A DNA stretch of 64,000 nt from Pseudomonas bubulae (GTDB lineage: Bacteria > Pseudomonadota > Gammaproteobacteria > Pseudomonadales > Pseudomonadaceae). Positions 17,253-26,837 of this stretch are shown piece by piece; position 1 is the first letter of the stretch; each line of letters opens with the position of its first letter. The position numbers and the translations under genes are program-made. Under the pieces are notes generated by a model that searched no databases, was not told where the DNA came from, and saw only the letters and a list, made by a program, of their open reading frames with translations. The stretch lies in the NCBI RefSeq assembly GCF_037023725.1, contig NZ_CP146077.1, positions 258,001 through 322,000 of the forward strand, given 5' to 3'.

Positions 17253-18095
17253 TCAGCTATTTTCCGCAATCAACCATTCCATCTGCCAGCCACCCTGGGT
17301 TTGACCCAGTTTTTTGGCCAGCCACGGCAACAGTTCGCGCAGCTCTTCTTCGAGACCCCAAGGCGGGTTGGCGATCGCCAGGCCCGAACCATTGAGGCTG
17401 TTGGGCGTATCCAGCGGATGCACGAACAACTCCACCTGCAGCAACTTCGGTGCACCTGAACCTGCCAGGTCCTGATAGAAACGACGCAACTGGCGCTTGT
17501 CCTTGATCGGATACCAGATCGCTACAACGGTCTGGCGCATGCGACTGATCGCGTCTTTCAACGATTCGGCGCAGCGCTTCATTTCGTCGAGTTTCTCGAA
17601 CGGCGGGTCGATCAGCATCAAGCCACGCTTCTCAGCCACCGGCAGCAAAGCACGCGGCACATGCCAGCCTTCGCCCAAATGCACCGCTACGCGGCGATCA
17701 CCCTTCATGTTGTCTTTGAGCAATACACCGTCTTCGGGGTGTTTCTCGTTCAACAGCACACGGTCCTGGGAACGGGTCAGGCGTCGCGCCCACTCCGGCG
17801 AGCCCGGGTAATAGCGCAACTCGCCATCCGGGTTCATCTTGTGCAGTACTTGCATGTAGTCATCAGTCACTGCAGGCAGGTCTTTCTGCCCCCACAACCG
17901 TGCAATGCCTTCAAGGTACTCGCCCGTGCGGTTGGCCTGATCGCCCTTGAGGTCGTACAGACCAATACCGGCGTGGGTATCGAGATAGGCAAAAGGCTGC
18001 TCTTTGCGCGACATCAGGGCGATGAGGCGGGTCAAGACGATATGTTTGAAGACGTCGGCGTGGTTGCCGGCGTGGAAGGCGTGACGATAGTTCAT
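17253..18095 (-). CDS. rlmJ: 23S rRNA (adenine(2030)-N6)-methyltransferase
   Basis: SAM-dependent methyltransferase that modifies A2030 of 23S rRNA. The 280-aa product opens with MNYRHAFHAGNHADVFKH, the diagnostic RlmJ N-terminus. It has the Y-L-D-T-H-A-G-I-G SAM-binding region and the L-M-L-I-D-P-P-F catalytic (D/N)PPx motif. It is monocistronic and convergent with msrA, with the REP doublet between them. Confidence 0.95.
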   Translation of the reverse strand: MNYRHAFHAGNHADVFKHIVLTRLIALMSRKEQPFAYLDTHAGIGLYDLKGDQANRTGEYLEGIARLWGQKDLPAVTDDYMQVLHKMNPDGELRYYPGSPEWARRLTRSQDRVLLNEKHPEDGVLLKDNMKGDRRVAVHLGEGWHVPRALLPVAEKRGLMLIDPPFEKLDEMKRCAESLKDAISRMRQTVVAIWYPIKDKRQLRRFYQDLAGSGAPKLLQVELFVHPLDTPNSLNGSGLAIANPPWGLEEELRELLPWLAKKLGQTQGGWQMEWLIAENS

Positions 18096-18190
18096 GGTTG
18101 CTCCTGCGCAGGAGGCGAAGTTTACCTTGTACGCAACCTGACGTCAGGTCGCGGGCGTTTTTTCCGAGATACGGTGAGCAACGCCCAGGC

Positions 18191-18230
18191 AAAAAAAACG
18201 GCCCGTCTCACCTGGAGACGGGCCGTTTTT
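18191..18230. terminator. Bidirectional terminator downstream of putP
   Basis: Strong stem ACGGCCCGTCTC / GAGACGGGCCGT, with an A-run on its left and a T-run on its right, so it works as an intrinsic terminator in both directions. It ends the minus-strand putP transcript and insulates rlmJ. Confidence 0.85.
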
Positions 18231-18264
18231 GAACACTTCAAGGTCAGCGCAAGCGCTTCTCTGA

Positions 18265-19752
18265 TCAGCTGTTTTGCTGGAAGTCTTTTTCAGCAGCGTC
18301 GAAACGCTCGATCATGCCTTTGCTTGGGCCTTTGCCCGCAAGGCTTGCCAGCACAATGGCCAGGCTGCCCAGGATAAAGCCCGGGATGATTTCGTACAGG
18401 CCAAACAAGGCGAAATGCTTCCACACGATCACGGTAATGGCACCGACCAGAATACCGGCCAATGCACCATTACGGGTCATGCCTTTCCACAGTACAGAGA
18501 TCAGTACTACTGGACCGAACGCAGCACCGAAACCTGCCCACGCGTAGCTCACCAGACCCAGCACACGGTTCTCCGGGTTGGAGGCCAGTGCAATGGCGAT
18601 CAGTGCAACCACCAGCACCATGATCCGGCCAACCCATACCAGTTCCAGCTGGGAGGCATTTTTACGCAGGAAGGACTTGTAGAAGTCTTCGGTCAGGGCA
18701 CTGGAGCACACCAGCAACTGGCAGCTCAGGGTACTCATGACCGCAGCCAGAATGGCCGACAGCAGCACACCGGCAATCCACGGGTTGAACAGCAGCTTGG
18801 CCAGTTCAATGAATACGCGCTCTGGGTTTTCGGTCACCGGCCCGGCCACTTCAGGGTGTGCCGAGAAGTAAGCGATACCGAAAAAGCCTACAGCGACCGT
18901 ACCGGCCAGGCACAGGATCATCCAGGTCATGGAGATGCGACGCGCCTTGGCGATCGACTTGACCGAATCAGCGGCCATGAAACGCGCCAGAATGTGCGGT
19001 TGACCGAAGTAACCCAGACCCCAGCCCATCAGCGAGATGATGCCGATGAAGGACGTGCCCTTGAGCATGTCGAAGTTGCTTGGGTCGTTGGCCTCGATGG
19101 CCAGGAACGTGGTGTCTACGCCACCCGTGGCCAGCAGCACGATGATGGGCGTCAGGATCAGCGCGAAGATCATCAGGGTGGCTTGAACCGTGTCGGTCCA
19201 GCTCACTGCCAGGAACCCACCGATAAAGGTATAGGCGATGGTCGCCGCAGCACCGGCCCACAAGGCGGATTCGTAAGACATGCCGAAGGTGCTTTCGAAC
19301 AGACGGGCGCCGGCCACAATGCCGGAAGCGCAGTAGATGGTGAAGAACACCAGAATCACGATGGCCGAGATGATCCGCAGCAAACCGCTTTTGTCTTCAA
19401 AACGGCTGGAGAAGTAATCCGGCAAGGTCAGCGCATCACCGTTGTGCTCGGTCTGTACCCGCAGGCGACCGGCAACAAACAGCCAGTTCAGGTAAGCGCC
19501 GGTCACCAGACCGATGGCGATCCAGCTTTCCGACAAGCCGGACATGTAGATCGCACCCGGCAAACCCATCAACAACCAGCCGCTCATGTCGGAGGCACCG
19601 GCGGACAATGCAGTGACAACGCTGCCCAGGCTACGGCCACCGAGAATATAGTCAGAAAGGTTGTTGGTGGAGCGATAAGCCATCAGGCCAATCAGCACCA
19701 TTGCCGCAATATAGATCACGAACGTGATCAGGGTTGGGTTACTAACACTCAT
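18265..19752 (-). CDS. putP: Sodium/proline symporter PutP
   Basis: Solute:sodium symporter of the inner membrane that imports L-proline with Na+ for use by PutA. At 495 aa with about 13 hydrophobic segments, it matches the family. It starts MSVSNPTLITFVIYIAAMV and contains S-A-G-A-S-D-M-S-G-W-L in TM2, the conserved Na+/proline site region with its Asp and Ser-Gly-Trp. Divergent from putA, with the GTTGCA-rich control region between them. Confidence 0.96.
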   Translation of the reverse strand: MSVSNPTLITFVIYIAAMVLIGLMAYRSTNNLSDYILGGRSLGSVVTALSAGASDMSGWLLMGLPGAIYMSGLSESWIAIGLVTGAYLNWLFVAGRLRVQTEHNGDALTLPDYFSSRFEDKSGLLRIISAIVILVFFTIYCASGIVAGARLFESTFGMSYESALWAGAAATIAYTFIGGFLAVSWTDTVQATLMIFALILTPIIVLLATGGVDTTFLAIEANDPSNFDMLKGTSFIGIISLMGWGLGYFGQPHILARFMAADSVKSIAKARRISMTWMILCLAGTVAVGFFGIAYFSAHPEVAGPVTENPERVFIELAKLLFNPWIAGVLLSAILAAVMSTLSCQLLVCSSALTEDFYKSFLRKNASQLELVWVGRIMVLVVALIAIALASNPENRVLGLVSYAWAGFGAAFGPVVLISVLWKGMTRNGALAGILVGAITVIVWKHFALFGLYEIIPGFILGSLAIVLASLAGKGPSKGMIERFDAAEKDFQQNS

Positions 19753-19902
19753 TGATAAAGCCCTGGCATTGTTTTTATGTTTAGCGGCGGTCTGGCCGTA
19801 CGCTCACAAACGTCCTGTTTGAGACGATTAACCCTGCCGCGCATTTATGACTGATGTTTCCCCAGGAAATCCATCAGCCGATGAACCAATCTTCTGTAGG
19901 AG

Positions 19903-19974
19903 GTTGCACCTTGGGCGCGAATGCTATGCAACAAAGCAAATCGGGTGCAACCAGTTTCTGCGAGCCAAGTTGCA
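19903..19974. promoter_or_regulatory. PutA operator cluster, putP side (four GTTGCA sites)
   Basis: Four hexamers in 72 bp: 19903-19908 and 19969-19974 on the plus strand, 19927-19932 and 19946-19951 on the minus strand. Their spacing is 24, 19 and 23 bp. They are arranged as an inverted set, +, -, -, +, which would suit looping or cooperative dimers near the putP promoter. Confidence 0.7.
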
Positions 19975-20124
19975 CCTTGTCGCCTTTTCGTCTCAATTCG
20001 GAGTTTTTGCGCCTTTTCGGAGCAAAGACCCTACCAAACCAAACAGAAAGCACCACAGCAGGGCACTGATTTCACCCCGCCTGAATATTCCTGACGAAGC
20101 GTCGACCAATCCACAAAAAAACGG

Positions 20125-20140
20125 GTTGCACCTAGTTGCA
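20125..20140. promoter_or_regulatory. PutA operator pair, putA side
   Basis: Tandem GTTGCACC direct repeat (20125-20130 and 20135-20140), 10 bp apart or one helical turn, 73 bp before the putA ATG. It is flanked by ACGGG/CCCGT arms. This is the position expected for autorepression of putA. Confidence 0.7.
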
Positions 20141-20212
20141 CCCGTTTCGGCGCAGCGCTAATCTTGCCGCCAGCTGCTGCCACGCAAATGTGGCACCCAT
20201 GAGGATAAAAAA

Positions 20213-23200
20213 ATGGCTACCACCACCCTTGGGGTCAAACTTGATGACCCGACCCGCGAGCGCCTCAAGGCCGCCGCGACCTCGATTGATCGCACGCCAC
20301 ACTGGCTGATCAAGCAGGCAATCTTCAATTACCTGGAAAAACTCGAGGGTGGTGCAACCCTGACCGAGTTGAGCGGTATCCCTGGTTCTGCCAGCGATGA
20401 CGCCGACGAAGTACAAGCCGACCACGCGCATCAATGCTTCCTGGAGTTCGCAGAAAGCATCCTGCCGCAGTCCGTACTGCGCGCTGCCATTACTTCGGCG
20501 TACCGTCGCCCGGAACCCGAAGTAGTGCCCATGTTGCTGGAGCAGGCGCGACTGCCAGCCCCTATGGCCGAAGCCACGCAAACCCTGGCGGCCTCGATTG
20601 CCGAAAAATTGCGCAACCAGAAGAGCGCCGGCGGCCGTGCCGGTATCGTGCAGGGCTTGCTGCAGGAGTTTTCCCTGTCGTCCCAGGAGGGCGTGGCCCT
20701 GATGTGCCTGGCTGAGGCGCTGCTGCGTATCCCGGACAAAGGCACCCGCGACGCCCTTATTCGCGACAAGATCAGCACTGGCAACTGGCACCCGCACCTG
20801 GGCAACAGCCCGTCGCTGTTCGTCAACGCTGCGACCTGGGGTCTGTTGCTGACCGGCAAGCTGGTGTCGACGCACAACGAAGCAGGCCTGACCTCCTCCC
20901 TGAGCCGCATTATCGGCAAGAGCGGCGAGCCGATGATCCGCAAGGGCGTCGACATGGCCATGCGCCTGATGGGCGAGCAGTTTGTCACCGGCGAAACCAT
21001 CGCCGAAGCCCTGGCCAACGCCACGCGCTTTGAAGCCAAGGGCTTCCGTTATTCCTACGACATGCTCGGCGAAGCCGCACTCACCGAACATGACGCACAA
21101 AAGTACCTCGCGTCCTATGAGCAAGCCATCCACTCGATTGGCAAAGCCTCCCACGGTCGCGGCATCTATGAAGGCCCGGGCATTTCCATCAAGCTGTCGG
21201 CCCTGCACCCGCGCTACAGCCGCGCCCAGTACGAACGCGTGATGGACGAGCTGTACCCGCGCCTGTTGTCGCTGACCTTGCTGGCCAAGAAGTATGACAT
21301 CGGTCTCAATATCGACGCCGAAGAAGCAGACCGCCTGGAAATCTCTCTCGACCTGCTCGAGCGCCTGTGCTTCGAGCCGCAGCTGGCTGGCTGGAACGGC
21401 ATCGGCTTCGTGATTCAGGCTTACCAGAAGCGCTGCCCGTATGTGATCGACTACGTGATCGACCTGGCTCGCCGCAGTCGTCATCGCCTGATGATCCGCC
21501 TGGTGAAGGGCGCGTACTGGGACAGCGAAATCAAACGCGCCCAAGTCGAAGGCCTGGAAGGCTATCCGGTCTACACCCGCAAGGTGTACACCGACGTGTC
21601 CTACCTCGCTTGTGCGAAAAAGCTGCTGGCCGTACCAGAAGCCATCTACCCGCAATTCGCCACCCACAACGCCCAAACGCTGTCGGCGATTTATCACATT
21701 GCCGGTCAAAACTACTACCCGGGTCAGTACGAGTTCCAGTGCCTGCACGGCATGGGTGAACCCCTCTACGAACAGGTTGTAGGCAAGGTTGCCGAAGGCA
21801 AGCTGAACCGTCCGTGCCGTGTGTACGCCCCAGTGGGTACCCACGAAACACTGCTGGCTTACCTGGTGCGACGCCTTCTGGAAAACGGCGCGAACACCTC
21901 GTTCGTTAACCGTATCGCCGACCACACTATCGCAATCCACGAGTTGGTGGCCGATCCGGTCAGCCAGATTGAACAAATGGCCACGACCGAAGGCGGCTTC
22001 GGCTTGCCGCACCCGCGCATCCCGTTGCCGCGTGATCTGTATGGCAGCGAACGCGCCAACTCCAGCGGCATCGACATGTCCAACGAACACCGCTTGGCGT
22101 CGTTGTCCTGCGCCTTGCTGGCCACGGCCCATAACGACTGGAAAGCCGCGCCGATGCTCGGTTGTGACTCCAGCAACGAAGCGCCGGCGGCGGTGCTCAA
22201 CCCGGCCGACCTGCGTGATGTGGTGGGTCATGTACAAGAAGCCACCGTTGAAGACGCCGATAACGCTATCCAGTGTGCCCTGAGCGCCGCACCGATCTGG
22301 CAGGCCACCCCGCCCGCCGAGCGCGCTGCGATCCTGGAGCGCGCCGCCGACCTGATGGAAGGCGAGATCCAGCCACTGATGGGCCTGCTGGCCCGTGAAG
22401 CTGGCAAGACCTTCGCCAACGCTATCGCCGAAGTGCGCGAAGCAGTGGACTTCCTGCGCTACTACGCGGTGCAGGCCCGTAACGACTTCACCAACGATGC
22501 CCACCGCCCGCTGGGCCCGGTGGTCTGCATCAGCCCGTGGAACTTCCCGCTGGCCATCTTCAGCGGCCAGGTGGCTGCAGCATTGGCTGCCGGTAACCCG
22601 GTACTGGCCAAGCCTGCCGAGCAAACCCCGCTGGTTGCCGCACAAGCCGTACGCATCCTGCTCGAAGCTGGCATCCCGCAAGGCGTGCTGCAATTGCTGC
22701 CTGGCCGCGGCGAAACCGTCGGCGCACGCCTGGTGGGTGATGATCGCGTCAAAGGCGTAATGTTCACCGGCTCCACCGAAGTGGCCCGCCTGCTGCAACG
22801 CAATATTGCCGGTCGCCTGGATGCCCAGGGCCGCCCTATCCCGCTGATCGCCGAAACTGGCGGCCAGAACGCCATGATCGTCGACTCTTCGGCCCTGACC
22901 GAGCAAGTGGTTATCGACGTGGTGTCTTCGGCCTTCGACAGCGCCGGTCAACGTTGCTCGGCACTGCGGGTACTGTGCCTGCAAGAGGACTCGGCAGATC
23001 GCGTCATCGAAATGCTCAAAGGTGCCATGGCCGAATCGCGCATGGGCAACCCCGAGCGCTTGAACGTGGACATCGGCCCGGTGATCGACGCCGAAGCCAA
23101 GGCCGGGATCGAGCAGCATATCCAGGGCATGCGCGACAAGGGCCGCTCTGTGTACCAGATGGCCATCGCCGATAGCGAAGAATGTAAACGCGGCACCTTT

Positions 23201-24166
23201 GTCATGCCGACCCTGATTGAACTGGAAAGCTTTGACGAGCTGGAACGCGAGATCTTCGGGCCGGTGCTGCACGTGGTGCGCTACAAGCGCAAAGACATCG
23301 ACCAGTTGATCGCACAGATCAACGCTTCGGGTTATGGCCTGACACTGGGCGTGCATACCCGTATCGACGAAACCATTGCCAAGGTGGTCAACAACGTCAA
23401 CGCCGGTAACGTCTACGTCAACCGCAACATCGTTGGTGCAGTGGTCGGCGTGCAACCGTTCGGCGGTGAAGGCCTGTCGGGTACCGGCCCGAAAGCCGGT
23501 GGCCCGCTGTACCTGTACCGCCTGCTGTCGACCCGCCCGGGCAATGCAATCGAGCAATCGTTCGCCAAGGTCGATGCCGTGACCGCACCGGACACCCAGG
23601 CCCGCGAGGCCATGAGCAAACCGCTCAGCGCCCTGCAAGCCTGGGCAACCAGCAACCAGCAACCAGCACTGGCCGAGCTGTGCACCGAGTACGCTGCACA
23701 CTCGCAAAGTGGCATCACGCGCCTGCTCAACGGCCCGACCGGCGAACGCAACAGCTACGCCATTCTGCCGCGTGAACATGTGCTGTGCCTGGCTGAAGTT
23801 GAAAGCGACCTGCTGACCCAACTGGCTGCCGTTCTGGCCGTGGGCAGCTCGGCGGTACTGCCGCAAAGTGAACTGGCCAAGGCCCTGCTGGCCCGCCTGC
23901 CTGCAGAGGTGCAGCCACGCATCACACTGGTCGCGGACTGGACCAAGGACGAAGTGATCTTCGACGCCGTCCTGCACCACGGCGACTGTGACCAGTTGCG
24001 TGACGTGTGCCAGCAAGTGGCACAACGCGCAGGCGCCATCGTTGGCGTACAGGGCCTGTCCCAGGGCGAAACCAATATCGCCCTGGAACGCCTGGTGATC
24101 GAGCGCGCACTGAGCGTCAACACCGCTGCTGCGGGTGGCAACGCAAGCCTGATGACCATCGGTTGA
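20213..24166 (+). CDS. putA: Trifunctional proline utilization protein PutA
   Basis: Oxidises proline to glutamate in two steps and represses the put genes. The 1317-aa chain has an N-terminal ribbon-helix-helix DNA-binding domain (residues 1-47, starting MATTTLGVKLDD). The FAD proline dehydrogenase barrel follows (about 190-570, with R-L-V-K-G-A-Y-W-D and the Y-E-F-Q-C-L-H-G-M-G region). The P5C dehydrogenase of the ALDH fold has its nucleophile Cys915 in S-A-G-Q-R-C-S-A, and a C-terminal ALDH-like domain closes the chain. The domain set is that of the regulatory, type B PutA. The ATG at 20213 is preceded by GAGGA. Confidence 0.97.
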   Translation: MATTTLGVKLDDPTRERLKAAATSIDRTPHWLIKQAIFNYLEKLEGGATLTELSGIPGSASDDADEVQADHAHQCFLEFAESILPQSVLRAAITSAYRRPEPEVVPMLLEQARLPAPMAEATQTLAASIAEKLRNQKSAGGRAGIVQGLLQEFSLSSQEGVALMCLAEALLRIPDKGTRDALIRDKISTGNWHPHLGNSPSLFVNAATWGLLLTGKLVSTHNEAGLTSSLSRIIGKSGEPMIRKGVDMAMRLMGEQFVTGETIAEALANATRFEAKGFRYSYDMLGEAALTEHDAQKYLASYEQAIHSIGKASHGRGIYEGPGISIKLSALHPRYSRAQYERVMDELYPRLLSLTLLAKKYDIGLNIDAEEADRLEISLDLLERLCFEPQLAGWNGIGFVIQAYQKRCPYVIDYVIDLARRSRHRLMIRLVKGAYWDSEIKRAQVEGLEGYPVYTRKVYTDVSYLACAKKLLAVPEAIYPQFATHNAQTLSAIYHIAGQNYYPGQYEFQCLHGMGEPLYEQVVGKVAEGKLNRPCRVYAPVGTHETLLAYLVRRLLENGANTSFVNRIADHTIAIHELVADPVSQIEQMATTEGGFGLPHPRIPLPRDLYGSERANSSGIDMSNEHRLASLSCALLATAHNDWKAAPMLGCDSSNEAPAAVLNPADLRDVVGHVQEATVEDADNAIQCALSAAPIWQATPPAERAAILERAADLMEGEIQPLMGLLAREAGKTFANAIAEVREAVDFLRYYAVQARNDFTNDAHRPLGPVVCISPWNFPLAIFSGQVAAALAAGNPVLAKPAEQTPLVAAQAVRILLEAGIPQGVLQLLPGRGETVGARLVGDDRVKGVMFTGSTEVARLLQRNIAGRLDAQGRPIPLIAETGGQNAMIVDSSALTEQVVIDVVSSAFDSAGQRCSALRVLCLQEDSADRVIEMLKGAMAESRMGNPERLNVDIGPVIDAEAKAGIEQHIQGMRDKGRSVYQMAIADSEECKRGTFVMPTLIELESFDELEREIFGPVLHVVRYKRKDIDQLIAQINASGYGLTLGVHTRIDETIAKVVNNVNAGNVYVNRNIVGAVVGVQPFGGEGLSGTGPKAGGPLYLYRLLSTRPGNAIEQSFAKVDAVTAPDTQAREAMSKPLSALQAWATSNQQPALAELCTEYAAHSQSGITRLLNGPTGERNSYAILPREHVLCLAEVESDLLTQLAAVLAVGSSAVLPQSELAKALLARLPAEVQPRITLVADWTKDEVIFDAVLHHGDCDQLRDVCQQVAQRAGAIVGVQGLSQGETNIALERLVIERALSVNTAAAGGNASLMTIG

Positions 24167-24184
24167 GGATGTGATCGGGCAATA

Positions 24185-24222
24185 AAAAACCGGGCACCCG
24201 AAAGGGTTGCCCGGTTTTTTTA
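24185..24222. terminator. Terminator downstream of putA
   Basis: AACCGGGCACCC / GGGTTGCCCGGTT stem with an A-run on the left and seven T residues on the right. It terminates putA and, read from the other strand, the convergent membrane-protein gene. Confidence 0.85.
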
Positions 24223-24232
24223 CGCCATGAAC

Positions 24233-24814
24233 TCAACGTTGGCTCATGAATTCCATATAGCCAACGATGGCCATCAACAACGTGCCGGCCACCATCCAGG
24301 CAAAATTAGCCCAGCTCAGGGCCTTGTTGACGCTGCCCTGCGGGTCACCCGCCAGCATATTGATTGCGCGCTGGGCCGCCACCAGCATTGCACAACAACC
24401 GGTGATCAGTACTGCATTGGTGAACAACACATAGACCGCATCCGCGGGCCGGGTAAACAGCGTGGACACCAGCACCGAGAACATGACCAGCAGCATAATG
24501 AGCAGGCCTCTGGTCTCGGGTTGCCAAAAATAGCAGCGCCCTGTCCTGTCGAGGCCGTTCTGAACCACTTCAAACAGCGGCAGGATAAAAAATGGCCAGA
24601 GCGCAGCGCGCAGCAACGGCGCGATCGGCGCCCCGGTTTCCGCTTTGTAGGACGCCCAGTTGCGATATGACCAATAGACCATGTACCCGCCTGCCGTAAG
24701 CCCATACAGCAGCAGAAACTTGCTGACAGACACGACATAAAGGTTGATTCGTTTGTCGTCACACCACGGTGTTGTCTTCGATAGCCTGTTGCCAGCCTCA
24801 GTAGCAGGGTTCAT
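24233..24814 (-). CDS. Hypothetical four-TM membrane protein
   Basis: 193-aa inner-membrane protein of unknown function. I see four hydrophobic segments: after the Y-V-V-S-V-S-K motif, around the P-F-F-I-L-P-L-F stretch, around L-I-M-L-L-V-M-F, and at the A-W-M-V-A-G-T end. It has W-S-Y-R-N-W and G-D-P-Q-G-S-V-N-K-A-L-S-W loops. No family recognised with confidence. The start at 24814 has GGA at a suitable spacing; a longer frame reaches 24850 without support. Convergent with putA and sharing its terminator. Confidence 0.7.
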   Translation of the reverse strand: MNPATEAGNRLSKTTPWCDDKRINLYVVSVSKFLLLYGLTAGGYMVYWSYRNWASYKAETGAPIAPLLRAALWPFFILPLFEVVQNGLDRTGRCYFWQPETRGLLIMLLVMFSVLVSTLFTRPADAVYVLFTNAVLITGCCAMLVAAQRAINMLAGDPQGSVNKALSWANFAWMVAGTLLMAIVGYMEFMSQR

Positions 24815-24964
24815 GTCATGTCCGTGCGCAAGTGGGAGGCCGCAGTACACACAATTTACCTAATATAAAAATGCAGTGAAAATCCCATTTTTTTGTAAGA
24901 AAGGCCTTCAGTCCTACTCGACAGGCCCAAACACCTCCAGGGTGTAATCCATTCAAAACCTTTT

Positions 24965-24995
24965 TTGACAGCCCGCCAATGGCGCAGGTTAGAAT
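24965..24995 (+). promoter_or_regulatory. Possible sigma70 promoter of nhaP2
   Basis: A consensus TTGACA (24965-24970) and a TAGAAT (24990-24995) lie about 65 bp before the nhaP2 start. The 19-bp spacer is two longer than ideal, so this is a weak call. The rest of the 246-bp gap (24815-25060) shows only AT-rich sequence. Confidence 0.35.
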
Positions 24996-25060
24996 CGATG
25001 GCACGCAGGCTGCATGCCAGGTCTGCGCCCTGTCTTTTTTAGCTTTCTGGAGTACTGCCT

Positions 25061-26803
25061 TTGAATGCGACGACCATCAACAGCCTGTTCTTGATCGGCG
25101 CGTTGCTGGTAGGCGCAAGCATCCTGGTAAGTTCTCTGTCCTCGCGCCTGGGCATCCCGATACTGGTCATCATCCTTGCGGTGGGCATGACCGCAGGTGT
25201 CGATGGCGGCGGCATCATTTTTGACAACTACCCCACGGCCTATCTGGTGGGCAACCTCGCTCTGGCGGTGATTTTGCTCGACGGCGGCTTGCGCACCCGG
25301 GTTTCCAGTTTTCGCGTGGCGTTATGGCCCGCGTTATCGCTGGCCACGGTGGGGGTGATGATCACCACGGGGCTGACCGGGCTGATGGCCGCCTGGCTGT
25401 TTAATCTCAACTTGATCCAGGGTCTGCTGGTTGGCGCCATTGTCGGCTCCACCGATGCCGCCGCAGTGTTCTCGCTGCTGGGTGGCAAAGGCCTGAACGA
25501 GCGGGTTTCAGCCAGCCTCGAAATCGAGTCCGGCAGCAACGACCCGATGGCGGTATTCCTCACCGTCACCCTGATCGACATGCTCGCCAGCGGTGAAACA
25601 GGCCTGCACTGGAGCCTGTTGCTCAACCTGGTGCGTGAATTTGCCATCGGCGGCACGGTCGGTCTGGCAGGCGGCTGGCTAATGCTGCAAATGGTCAACC
25701 GTATCAACCTGGCCAACGGCCTGTACCCGATTCTGGTGATCGCAGGCGGGCTGGTGGTCTTTTCCCTGACCAACGCCCTGCACGGCAGCGGCTTTCTCGC
25801 GGTCTACCTGTGCGGCCTGGTGATTGGCAACAGTCCGATCCGCAGCCGTCATGGCATTTTGCATATGCTCGACGGCATGGCCTGGCTGGCCCAGATTGGC
25901 ATGTTCCTGGTGCTGGGCTTGCTGGTCACGCCACACGACCTGTTGCCCATCGCCATTCCAGCACTGGCACTGGCCCTGTGGATGATTCTGTTTGCCCGCC
26001 CGCTGTCAGTGGTAGTGGGGCTGCTACCTTTCAAAGCCTTCCATGGACGCGAAAAAGCCTTTATCTCATGGGTAGGCCTGCGCGGTGCGGTGCCGATCAT
26101 TCTGGCGGTGTTCCCGTTGATGGCCGGGCTGCCCAATGCGCAGCTGTATTTCAACCTGGCATTCTTTATCGTGCTGGTATCTCTTCTGGTGCAAGGCACC
26201 AGCCTGCCGTGGGTCGCCAAGCTGCTCAAGGTGACCGTACCGCCTGATCTGGCCCCCGTGTCCCGTTCAGCCCTTGAAGTGCATGTCACCAGCGAGTGGG
26301 AACTCTTTGTTTATCGCCTCGACGCACAAAACTGGTGCATCGGTGCGGCCCTGCGTGAACTGAAAATGCCCGACGGCACCCGTATCGCCGCCCTGTTTCG
26401 CGATAAAAAACTGCTCCATCCGTCGGGTAGTACCACGCTTGAAGTGGGTGACCTGCTCTGCGTCATCGGCCACGAACACGACTTGCCTGCCTTGGGCAAA
26501 CTGTTCAGCCAGCCCCCGAGCCGTGGCCTGGACCTGCGTTTCTTCGGCGACTTCGTGCTCGAAGGCGACGCCCAGCTGGGCGCTGTGGCCGCCTTGTACG
26601 GCCTGAAGCTGGACGGCATCGACCCGAACACCTCACTGAGCAGCTTCATTGCCCACAAGGTCGGCGGCGCGCCGGTGGTCGGCGACCAGGTGGAGTGGAA
26701 CAACACCATCTGGACGGTTGCAATGATGGAAGGGAACAAGATCGCCAAAGTGGGCGTCAGATTCCCCGAAGGAAGTGCACCGGGCCCGGGGCTGTTCCTC
26801 TAA
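25061..26803 (+). CDS. nhaP2: K+/H+ antiporter, CPA1 family, with C-terminal RCK/CorC domains
   Basis: Inner-membrane potassium/proton antiporter of the NhaP2/CvrA type, protecting against high internal K+. The 580-aa product has about 12 TM segments (1-390), including G-S-T-D-A-A-A-V-F and E-S-G-S-N-D-P-M, which carry the conserved transport Asp residues. A cytoplasmic RCK_C-like domain (about 405-490) and a CorC-type C-terminus follow. The start is TTG at 25061 with GGAG upstream, giving the family start [16 protein letters not shown]. mscK begins 34 bp after its stop, so both osmo-ion genes are probably co-transcribed (compare PA5021-PA5022). Confidence 0.92.
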   Translation: MNATTINSLFLIGALLVGASILVSSLSSRLGIPILVIILAVGMTAGVDGGGIIFDNYPTAYLVGNLALAVILLDGGLRTRVSSFRVALWPALSLATVGVMITTGLTGLMAAWLFNLNLIQGLLVGAIVGSTDAAAVFSLLGGKGLNERVSASLEIESGSNDPMAVFLTVTLIDMLASGETGLHWSLLLNLVREFAIGGTVGLAGGWLMLQMVNRINLANGLYPILVIAGGLVVFSLTNALHGSGFLAVYLCGLVIGNSPIRSRHGILHMLDGMAWLAQIGMFLVLGLLVTPHDLLPIAIPALALALWMILFARPLSVVVGLLPFKAFHGREKAFISWVGLRGAVPIILAVFPLMAGLPNAQLYFNLAFFIVLVSLLVQGTSLPWVAKLLKVTVPPDLAPVSRSALEVHVTSEWELFVYRLDAQNWCIGAALRELKMPDGTRIAALFRDKKLLHPSGSTTLEVGDLLCVIGHEHDLPALGKLFSQPPSRGLDLRFFGDFVLEGDAQLGAVAALYGLKLDGIDPNTSLSSFIAHKVGGAPVVGDQVEWNNTIWTVAMMEGNKIAKVGVRFPEGSAPGPGLFL

Positions 26804-26837
26804 ACTCCAACTTTCCGCCCTTGTCTGACCGGTATCT

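Larger units (their letters stand above)
19753..20212. promoter_or_regulatory. putP-putA divergent control region
   Basis: 460 bp without a credible gene between divergent putP and putA. It contains six GTTGCA hexamers, the known recognition core of the PutA ribbon-helix-helix domain in enterobacteria. They lie at 19903 (+), 19927 (-), 19946 (-), 19969 (+), 20125 (+) and 20135 (+). By the established model, PutA without proline sits here and represses both genes; proline-reduced PutA moves to the membrane and releases the DNA. Confidence 0.75.

Noticed and set aside
18274..19755. 493-codon open frame antisense to putP
   Set aside because: Hydrophilic His/Gln-rich mirror of a membrane protein; no start signal or homology.
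20132..24025. 1297-codon open frame antisense to putA
   Set aside because: Shadow of the strongly codon-biased putA frame; low-complexity His/Gln/Ala-rich product with no recognisable domain and no ribosome site.
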